Of a stretch of 32,390 nucleotides of DNA, positions 25,933-32,390 are shown one piece after another (positions within the stretch are counted from its first letter, which is position 1; every line of letters begins with the position of its first letter). This DNA is from Candidatus Rariloculus versatilis (GTDB lineage: Bacteria; Pseudomonadota; Gammaproteobacteria; Steroidobacterales; Rariloculaceae). The notes below the pieces were generated by a model. It worked only from the letters and a program-made list of their open reading frames with translations, ran no database searches and was not told where the DNA came from. Position numbers and translations under genes: made by a program. The stretch is from the NCBI GenBank assembly GCA_028278665.1, contig JAQAJI010000015.1, positions 5,122 to 37,511 of the forward strand. The letters are read 5' to 3'.

Positions 25933-26832
25933 ATGTGGACACTGCGGATGTCTGGCGACTTCCTACAACAGATTCACAAAGACCGCAGGCGAAAGGAAAA
26001 TCCGTATGCTTACCTTATGGGCGACGGCACGTACGATGCCCTTCCTGCCCTTTCGACAACAAGATCTCGCACCATCAACGATCCCGAAGGGGTAGATTCC
26101 GCCAGCGATCTGCACTCGCTGCGTCGAGCAGCCAACGACAGCCAACCGCGTTCCAGAAAAGGAATCGCGGCGCTAGTGCGCGAACTTCATAGCCTGTTGT
26201 GGCGAAGCCGACGTGCGCTGTTCCCAGACCGGCGCCACGTGGATCCTCTGGAGCTTCTCGATCCGATTCTGACACTTCGGTTTCTCGGCTTCGAATGCAA
26301 TCTGGTGGAGTCCCTCGGCCAGTACGCGCTGGAGGGCCAGAACGTCGAGGTGGCTGGAACCGTAGACGCCTCAGGACGAAGTGTCGAAGTGTCCCGACAG
26401 TTCGAGCCGCCGGTTCGAAAGTTCACTGCAGCGCACGAACTCGGCCATGCAATTCTGCACCCAGCGCAGGCGCTTCACCGCGACCGCGCATTCGATGGAA
26501 CACAACTTCGCGATCCACGCGACAGGACGGAATGGGAAGCAGACGTTTTCGCCACGTATTTTCTAATGCCGGATAAGCTGGTCCGGGCCAGGTTCGAAGC
26601 ACTGTTCAGGACATCGGAGTTTGTTCTGAACGAAGAAACCGCGTTCGCGTTGAATGCTGGCGATATCGAGGAGTTGCGCGCCCGATATATCGAAACGCGG
26701 CATCTGTCCAGACTGCTCGCAAAGACGACCTATTACGACGGTTGTCACTTCGACTCGCTTGCGCAACAGTTTGGCGTCTCTTTTGAGGCCATGGCGATCC
26801 GTCTCGAGGAGTTGCGCTTGATCAAGCTCTAG
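25933..26832 (+). CDS. ImmA/IrrE family metallo-endopeptidase
   Basis: This protein, up to 299 residues, is a zinc peptidase of the ImmA/IrrE family (COG2856, peptidase M78-like). The zincin motif HELGH is at residues 168-172 within FTAAHELGHAILHP. A second block EWEADVFATYFLMP (around 200-213) supplies the third ligand, probably Glu202. The C-terminal part (FDSLAQQFGVSFEAMAIRLEEL) resembles the helical end of these proteins. ImmA-type peptidases typically cleave a repressor or antitoxin, but no Xre-like partner gene is visible beside it. The first ~70 residues do not look like the family, so the true start may be internal, for example the ATG at 26017. It precedes the DISARM-like genes by 130 bases in the same direction; a role in sensing or controlling them is inference. 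Confidence 0.8.
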   Translation: MWTLRMSGDFLQQIHKDRRRKENPYAYLMGDGTYDALPALSTTRSRTINDPEGVDSASDLHSLRRAANDSQPRSRKGIAALVRELHSLLWRSRRALFPDRRHVDPLELLDPILTLRFLGFECNLVESLGQYALEGQNVEVAGTVDASGRSVEVSRQFEPPVRKFTAAHELGHAILHPAQALHRDRAFDGTQLRDPRDRTEWEADVFATYFLMPDKLVRARFEALFRTSEFVLNEETAFALNAGDIEELRARYIETRHLSRLLAKTTYYDGCHFDSLAQQFGVSFEAMAIRLEELRLIKL

Positions 26833-26962
26833 CGCGTGCACTCCCGCGAGGAACGCGACCACTTGGCGGGCGCTGCAGCACACTCATCGGAAAAAGAACA
26901 ATGATGCGCGATTCGCCCGTCGCCAGGATGAACTTCGGCGCGCAAGCCAACGATTCCACACC

Positions 26963-29900
26963 ATGACGGCGTTGTCCCCCGAGCCGGGCCGAATCGCCTT
27001 TGTGCGTCAGCGCCGGTATCTCGTCGAGAACGTGATGCAGCCCCCATCGCCTGGTGAGGCTACTCTGGTCGATCTTTCCTGCCTCGACGACGACGCACAG
27101 GGCGAGCCGCTGTCGGTCCTCTGGGAGCATGAACTCGACGCCCAAGTGCTCGAGGACGATGGCTGGTCGACGGTCGCCCGCAAGGGCTTTGACGACCCAG
27201 CGCTCTTCGCCGCCTATCTGCGCACATTGTCCTGGAACTGCGTGACCGCGACCGATCCCAATCTCTTTCAAGCTCCGTTCCGCGCCGGCATCCGCATCGA
27301 CGCCTACCAGCTCGATCCGCTCCGGAAAGCACTCCGCTTACCGCGCGTAAATCTATTCATCGCCGACGATGTCGGCCTCGGAAAAACTATCGAGGCTGGT
27401 CTCATCGCCCGTGAACTTTTGTTACGCCGACGGATCGACCGGATCGTAGTGGCGTGTCCGCCGGCCATGCTCGACCAGTGGCAGGACGAAATGGAGGCAC
27501 GTTTCGGTCTTACCTTCGCCATTCTCGACCGGATGTACGTGACCCGGATGCGCCGCGAACGTGGTTTCTCCGTCAACCCGTGGACCACACATACGCGCTA
27601 CCTGATCTCTCACCGTCTTCTCGTGGACGAGACTTACGCTTCGGGCTTGCGCGACTGGCTTGGCGAGTTCGCGCCGCAATCGCTGCTGATTCTCGACGAG
27701 GCACACAACGCGGCGCCCGCCAGTGGTGCGCGTTATGCCATCGACTCCCAGATCACCCGCGCCATTCGCGACATCGCACCCCGATTCGAGCATCGTCTCT
27801 TTCTCTCCGCAACACCGCACAATGGCCATTCGAACAGCTTTTCCGCGCTGCTAGAAATCCTGGACCCGCAGCGGTTCTGCCGTGGCGTGCGCGTGCTGAA
27901 GGGGCAGCTCGACGAGGTGCTGGTGCGCCGGCTCAAGTCGGACATCCGGGAACTGGAGGGCGGGTTCCCGAAACGCACCCTCGATCCCGTGCAGATTGAC
28001 GGGCTGCCGCCGGATGCGCCCGAACTCGTGTTGCCCAAGCTGCTCGACGCCTATCGGCTTGAACAGGAAAAACGGCTCAAGAACGAGTCGCGCTCGCAGC
28101 AGACCGCCGGGGCGCTGGTGATCGGCGGGCTTCAAAAGCGCCTGCTCTCGTCCATCGAGGCATTCGCGAAGACACTCGCCGTGCACCGCAGGAGCGTCGA
28201 GCGCGCGCTGGAGCGGGCCACGAATGCCCTTGCCATCTCGGCAGCCCAACAGGCCGAACTCGAACGACTGACGGTCGGCCAGGACCCCGATGCCGAGATC
28301 GCCGATGCCACGGACGGCAATGTGGATGCGGCAAACGAAGCGGACAGAGCGGACATTCCCGACAACGCCACTGCACAAGACGCCACCAACGCGCGCGACC
28401 CCCAGGAAGACGACTTCGCCGACTTGATGAAGACCGCCACGGCCGCATCCACCGACAGTAGCCACGAGGATACGCGCGCGGCGCTGGTGCGCGAGCTGGC
28501 CCTTGTGGACGAGATGCGCGAAATCGCCGAGGCACACCGCTACGACGCCGATCCCCGCGTGCGAAAGCTCATCGAGTGGATCGACGCACACATGTGTCCG
28601 GTTCTTTCCGCGGATCGAAACGAAACCCCGCTGTGGAACCAGCGCCGTGTGCTGATCTTTACTGAGTACGAGGACACGCGCCGCTGGCTTCAGCGCTGCC
28701 TGGAGGAAGCCATCGCCCACTCCGACAGGGCCAGCGAGCGCATCGGAGTCTTCACCGGCATGACCTCGCGCCATCGCCGGGAAGACATCAAGCACGCCTT
28801 CAACACCGAGCCGGGGGATCACCCGCTGCGGATTCTCATCGCGACCGACGCGGCCCGCGAAGGACTCAACCTTCAGCGTCATTGCCAAGACCTGTTCCAT
28901 TTCGATCTACCGTGGAACCCGAGCCGTCTCGACCAGCGCAACGGGCGAATCGATCGCAAGTTGCAGCCCGCGGACGAGGTGTTTTGTCGGTATTTCGTGT
29001 TCAAGCAGCGGGACGAGGACCGTGTCCTGCAGGTTCTGGTCAACAAGGTCGAGACGATTCGCGAGGAACTCGGCAGCGTCGCGAAAGTCATCGAGGATAG
29101 CGCCACGCAGATGATTGGCGCCCAGGGCATGCGCCGCGACAGCATCCAACGCATGATGACCGATCTTGGGAACCTCTCCGCCGGCGAGCGGCAGATTACC
29201 GTCGAAGAAGAACTGGAGGACGCGCGTCTGCGCCAGAACAGGCTTCGCGAGGACATTGATCATCTGCGAACCCGGCTCGAACGCTCGCGCACGCACATTG
29301 GCATCACAGCGCGGCAATTCCGCCAAACGCTGTCGATGAGCCTGCAACTTGCCGGCGCGCCCGGCATCGCGGAGCTTGACGCCGAAGTTGAAATTCCACC
29401 CGATGCCCCACACCGTTTTTCATTCCCGGCAGAGGACGCGGTGCTCGCCAGCGACCCCGGCTGGACCGTGGCTCTGGACACCTTGCGCGCACGGCGGCAA
29501 CGCGGCGAAAGCCTCGGAGAATGGCGACGGCGAGCCATCATCCGGCCCGTCGCGTTCGTGGACACGGGTCGGCTCGGTGAAAACGCCGTGCAGCTTCACC
29601 TCGAACACCGCGTGGCGCGGCGCCTGCTCGGCCGATTCACCTCGCAGGGGCTCATTCACCACGACTTGTCCAAAGCCTGCCTGACCGTGGCCGCCGATGC
29701 GGTCCCGCGGGTCGTGCTGCTTGGTCGGCTTGCCGTATACGGGCCGCGCGCCGCCCGCCTTCACGAGGAACTCGTGCCGGTGACGGCGCGCTGGGTCGAT
29801 CCGGACCGGCGGCAGGAACCATTGACGCCCTACGGTCGAACGGGCGAGCAAACCACACTGACATCGCTTCCGACCGCGCTCGATGAAGCGGGCCGAAGCA

Positions 29901-30304
29901 GCGTTTCCGATCAAATCGGCAAACGCCTCGCGGACGCGGCCCCGGACGACATCGGCGACTTGCTGCCGCACCTGGAGCGCCGCGCGTCAGACGTCGCGGA
30001 ACAAGCTAGGCAGCGCCTTGCCGAACGATCGGCGACCGAGCAGCGCAGCATGACCGAACTGCTGGAACGCCAGCGCAAAAGGATCGCAGAAACCGCCGGC
30101 AAGGACGATCGGCAAATGATGTTCGACTTCGATTCGACCGAACGGCGTCAGCGCGAAGCTGACCGCCGCGCATGGAGCCGGCGGCTCGAAGCCATCGAGA
30201 AGGAACTCACGACCGAACCGCAGCGCATCGCCGACACCTACAAGGTGCGCGCGGTGCGCGTCGATCCCATCGGCCTTGTCTATCTCTGGCCGCGGACGGG
30301 TTGA
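26963..30304 (+). CDS. drmD: DISARM-type SNF2-like helicase DrmD
   Basis: This 1113-residue superfamily 2 ATPase has a SNF2-type core. Walker A is DDVGLGKTIEAGL (GLGKT at 138-142), motif II is LLILDEAHNAAP (DEAH at 245-248) and motif III is FLSATPHNGHS (282-285). The second RecA-like lobe has ILIATDAAREGLNLQRHC and DLPWNPSRLDQRNGRIDR around residues 620-660. Long charged, partly coiled-coil stretches follow to the C-terminus. The N-terminal text PGRIAFVRQRRYLVENV and VDLSCLDDDAQGEPLSVLWE agrees with my memory of DrmD from class 1 DISARM, where the protein is paired with an adenine methyltransferase, as here. The ATG at 26963 lacks a clear ribosome site. Without drmA, drmB and drmC, which would lie beyond the window, the DISARM label remains likely rather than proven. 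Confidence 0.82.
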   Translation: MTALSPEPGRIAFVRQRRYLVENVMQPPSPGEATLVDLSCLDDDAQGEPLSVLWEHELDAQVLEDDGWSTVARKGFDDPALFAAYLRTLSWNCVTATDPNLFQAPFRAGIRIDAYQLDPLRKALRLPRVNLFIADDVGLGKTIEAGLIARELLLRRRIDRIVVACPPAMLDQWQDEMEARFGLTFAILDRMYVTRMRRERGFSVNPWTTHTRYLISHRLLVDETYASGLRDWLGEFAPQSLLILDEAHNAAPASGARYAIDSQITRAIRDIAPRFEHRLFLSATPHNGHSNSFSALLEILDPQRFCRGVRVLKGQLDEVLVRRLKSDIRELEGGFPKRTLDPVQIDGLPPDAPELVLPKLLDAYRLEQEKRLKNESRSQQTAGALVIGGLQKRLLSSIEAFAKTLAVHRRSVERALERATNALAISAAQQAELERLTVGQDPDAEIADATDGNVDAANEADRADIPDNATAQDATNARDPQEDDFADLMKTATAASTDSSHEDTRAALVRELALVDEMREIAEAHRYDADPRVRKLIEWIDAHMCPVLSADRNETPLWNQRRVLIFTEYEDTRRWLQRCLEEAIAHSDRASERIGVFTGMTSRHRREDIKHAFNTEPGDHPLRILIATDAAREGLNLQRHCQDLFHFDLPWNPSRLDQRNGRIDRKLQPADEVFCRYFVFKQRDEDRVLQVLVNKVETIREELGSVAKVIEDSATQMIGAQGMRRDSIQRMMTDLGNLSAGERQITVEEELEDARLRQNRLREDIDHLRTRLERSRTHIGITARQFRQTLSMSLQLAGAPGIAELDAEVEIPPDAPHRFSFPAEDAVLASDPGWTVALDTLRARRQRGESLGEWRRRAIIRPVAFVDTGRLGENAVQLHLEHRVARRLLGRFTSQGLIHHDLSKACLTVAADAVPRVVLLGRLAVYGPRAARLHEELVPVTARWVDPDRRQEPLTPYGRTGEQTTLTSLPTALDEAGRSSVSDQIGKRLADAAPDDIGDLLPHLERRASDVAEQARQRLAERSATEQRSMTELLERQRKRIAETAGKDDRQMMFDFDSTERRQREADRRAWSRRLEAIEKELTTEPQRIADTYKVRAVRVDPIGLVYLWPRTG

Positions 30305-30306
30305 CC

Positions 30307-32390
30307 ATGGCGGATCGTCAACGCCGGAACCTCATCTTCGCCCACCAGGAATGGCTCGGCTTCGTCCAGCCCGTGGGACTCGTGGTCTCCCCGGGCGTCA
30401 TGGTGGATGCGCAGGTCGTGCCGGACCGCAACATCTCCGGACGCCAGCGCGAGTTCAAGGAACTCATCGTCGAGGACGGAGAGACCGCGACTCCCCGTTG
30501 GCGCGCGCCCGACCTACGCCGAGTTTTCTTGGACTTCCTGGGTTGGGAAGACCGCGATCTCATCGACGCGACCCACCATCGGGACAGACTCGAAATCGCC
30601 CTTCCCGAGTTACAGGCGGTCCTTTCGGCGACCTGGGTCGTACCGGCAGGCGACGACGGCGAAACGCCATGGATGATGCTGGTCCGCGTTGAGCAGAACG
30701 GCGCCGAGCTCGACAAGCCGCCCGACGATGGTTCCGGATGGAACGCCACCCGCAACGCGCGATTCGAGCGGCTGTTGCGGGAGACGGGCATTCCGCTGGG
30801 CCTGCTTTGCACGGACGAGCGCATCCGTCTGATCCATGCGCCGGGTGGCGAGTCGTCGGGGCATTTGACCTTCGAGTTCTCCCAAATGGCGCTTCCCGCC
30901 GGCAGGCCGATCCTGGCCGCGTTAGACATGCTTCTATCGGCCGATGCCCTGTTCAGCAGTCCTCCGGAAGCGCGACTGCCCGCGCTGCTGGCCAGGAGCC
31001 GTGACGCCCAGGCGGAAGTCTCCACCAAACTGGCCCGCCAGGTGCTCGCCGCGCTCCACGAACTGTTGCGGGGATTCGTCTCGGCGGACGCACGAGGCGG
31101 TGGATTGGTGAGGGACCTCGCGCGGGACGATCCCGAGCACCTCTACGGCGGGCTCATCACCACGCTGATGCGCCTGGTTTTCGCGCTCTACGCCGAGGAT
31201 CGCGGTCTGATGCCCGATTACCCCGTGTACCAGCAACACTATTCGCTGGGCGGACTGTTCGGGCGCCTGCGCTCCGATGCGGCAGCCTGGCCGGACACCA
31301 TGGACCAGCGCTTCGGCGCCTGGGCGCAACTTCTTGCTCTGTTTCGCTTGATCTATGGCGGCGGCCGCCACGCCGGACTCGCGTTCGTCGCCCGCAAGGG
31401 CCGGTTGTTCGACCCGGACCGGTTCCCGTTTCTCGAAGGGCGGCAGCGCGGTGGCGAATCGGAACACGAGCCTGCGCCGGTGGTGTACGGAACGAGAGAG
31501 GAGGCCACACCGCAGCTTCAGCACGTAGCCGACGCGCCTCCGATACCCTACCGCGTCGTCAAAGACGACCACGCCCACTCTCCTGTTCCAGATCCAACTT
31601 CGACCGGCGACCACCCTCAGGATGCTGTGGTCGTGCCGTTCCCCGGTAGGCGCAGGATGAATGAAACGCCTGGGATTCCGATGGTCCCCGACGCGACCGT
31701 CTGGAAGGTTCTGCAGTCGCTGATGGTGCTGGACGGCGAGCGGCTGTCCTACCGCACTCTGGATGTCGAGCAGATCGGCTCAGTTTACGAAGCCGTCATG
31801 GGTTTCCGCGTCGAAATGACCACTGGCAGGGCCATCGCCGTAGCGTCTCCGAAACGAACCGGCGCGGCGGTCATCGCCGATCTCGATAGCCTGCTCGCCC
31901 TCGAGGGAGGCGAGCGCGCGAAAGCGGTTCAGGATGCAACCGGCCGGAAGGTGACCGGAAAATCCCTCGCGGCTCTTCGCAAATCGTCCACCATTGCCGA
32001 CCTCGTGGTCGCGCTTGACAGGGTGGTCGATCGCGATGCGACGCCGGACGTGGCGCCCGCCGGAACGCCCGTTCTCCAGCCGACCGACGAGCGCCGGCGC
32101 TCCGGCAGCCACTACACGCCGCGTTCCCTGACCGAGCCGATCGTTTCCGAGGCCCTGCGACCGATTCTCGAACGACTGGGCCCCAAAGCCCGGCCAGAGG
32201 AGGTTCTCGACCTCAAGGTGCTTGATCCGGCGACCGGCTCCGGCGCCTTTCTGGTCGAAGCCTGCCGCCAGTTGTCGACCCGGCTGGTCGAAGCTTGGAG
32301 CATCCACGGCGGCCCGACGGGTCTTCCGGCCGACGAGGACGAGCTGCTGCACGCCCGCCGCCTGGTCGCCCAGCGGTGTCTCTACGGCGT
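30307..32390 (+). CDS. drmMI: N6-adenine DNA methyltransferase, DrmMI-like (cut by window end)
   Basis: Only the first 694 codons are in the window; no stop is reached. The gene starts two bases after the drmD stop (TGACCATG), so the two are one transcription unit. The N-terminal ~600 residues have no short motif I can name; they include HLYGGLITTLMRLVFALYAE and an unstructured-looking stretch near residues 395-450. From about residue 605 a methyltransferase domain begins: RRSGSHYTPRSLTEPIV, then the SAM-binding motif I LDPATGSGAFLVEACRQ (DPATGSG at 640-646). This layout is that of large Eco57I/PglX-like N6-adenine methyltransferases. In class 1 DISARM the methyltransferase DrmMI marks host DNA and follows drmD. 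The catalytic (N/D)PPY motif would be outside the window. Confidence 0.82.
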   Translation, partial: MADRQRRNLIFAHQEWLGFVQPVGLVVSPGVMVDAQVVPDRNISGRQREFKELIVEDGETATPRWRAPDLRRVFLDFLGWEDRDLIDATHHRDRLEIALPELQAVLSATWVVPAGDDGETPWMMLVRVEQNGAELDKPPDDGSGWNATRNARFERLLRETGIPLGLLCTDERIRLIHAPGGESSGHLTFEFSQMALPAGRPILAALDMLLSADALFSSPPEARLPALLARSRDAQAEVSTKLARQVLAALHELLRGFVSADARGGGLVRDLARDDPEHLYGGLITTLMRLVFALYAEDRGLMPDYPVYQQHYSLGGLFGRLRSDAAAWPDTMDQRFGAWAQLLALFRLIYGGGRHAGLAFVARKGRLFDPDRFPFLEGRQRGGESEHEPAPVVYGTREEATPQLQHVADAPPIPYRVVKDDHAHSPVPDPTSTGDHPQDAVVVPFPGRRRMNETPGIPMVPDATVWKVLQSLMVLDGERLSYRTLDVEQIGSVYEAVMGFRVEMTTGRAIAVASPKRTGAAVIADLDSLLALEGGERAKAVQDATGRKVTGKSLAALRKSSTIADLVVALDRVVDRDATPDVAPAGTPVLQPTDERRRSGSHYTPRSLTEPIVSEALRPILERLGPKARPEEVLDLKVLDPATGSGAFLVEACRQLSTRLVEAWSIHGGPTGLPADEDELLHARRLVAQRCLYG

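Noticed and set aside
26963-32390. BREX (PglX-type methyltransferase) as identity of the right-hand locus
   Set aside because: The methyltransferase alone could be PglX-like, but the tightly linked SNF2-type DrmD helicase in front fits DISARM better, and no BREX gene is in view.
1-32390. CRISPR array, complete insertion sequence, prophage genes or integrase
   Set aside because: No regularly spaced identical repeats, transposase, recombinase or phage structural genes were recognised on either strand.

Overview
The window looks like about 32 kb of chromosome from a high-GC gammaproteobacterium. The strongest evidence is gene order: tRNA-Ser(GCU), csrA, alaS, recX, recA and pncC (cinA-type) near mutS is the classic gammaproteobacterial arrangement. 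The blocks fmdB-DUF502-aspS-nudB, clpB-pgeF-rluD facing bamD, and sucC-sucD-nadE fit as well. No genus can be named from the sequence alone. GTG and TTG start codons are frequent, and long antisense open frames are common, as expected at high GC.

Layout. (1) Positions 1-2119 are accessory: an AT-richer leader, then an abiEi/abiEii type IV toxin-antitoxin pair. This segment abuts the 3' end of a tRNA-Ser gene, a typical island integration site. (2) Positions 2120-9775, nearly all on the minus strand, hold recA, recX, alaS, csrA and the tRNA, preceded by pncC and thpR and, further upstream, a GT4 glycosyltransferase. (3) mutS (plus) converges on nudB, which follows aspS, a DUF502 membrane protein and an FmdB-type zinc ribbon (all minus). 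(4) clpB, pgeF and rluD (minus) diverge from bamD (plus), which converges on nadE, sucD and sucC (minus). (5) From about 25.7 kb a second accessory region starts on the plus strand: an ImmA/IrrE-type metallopeptidase, a DrmD-like SNF2 helicase and, two bases later, an N6-adenine DNA methyltransferase cut by the window end. The last two match the first two genes of a class 1 DISARM anti-phage locus.

The most striking single observation is that recA is not intact. The N-terminal part through Walker A and the C-terminal two thirds are well conserved but lie in different frames. They are separated by a damaged stretch of about 50 bp with a net loss of about 19 bp, an in-frame TAG and replacement of the catalytic-glutamate motif. 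Other oddities are a repeat-built insertion of about 40 residues in the AlaRS editing domain, a 114-bp tandem duplication between thpR and pncC whose end resembles the 3' end of pncC, a 36-bp duplication at the end of the glycosyltransferase gene, a 9-bp repeat tract inside mutS, and a 17-bp palindrome in front of recA that is one base longer than a canonical LexA box.

The core genes act in translation (alaS, aspS, tRNA-Ser, rluD), DNA repair (mutS, recA/recX), proteostasis (clpB), envelope assembly (bamD), NAD and TCA metabolism (nadE, sucCD, pncC) and global RNA regulation (csrA). The two flanks are defence-type cargo.
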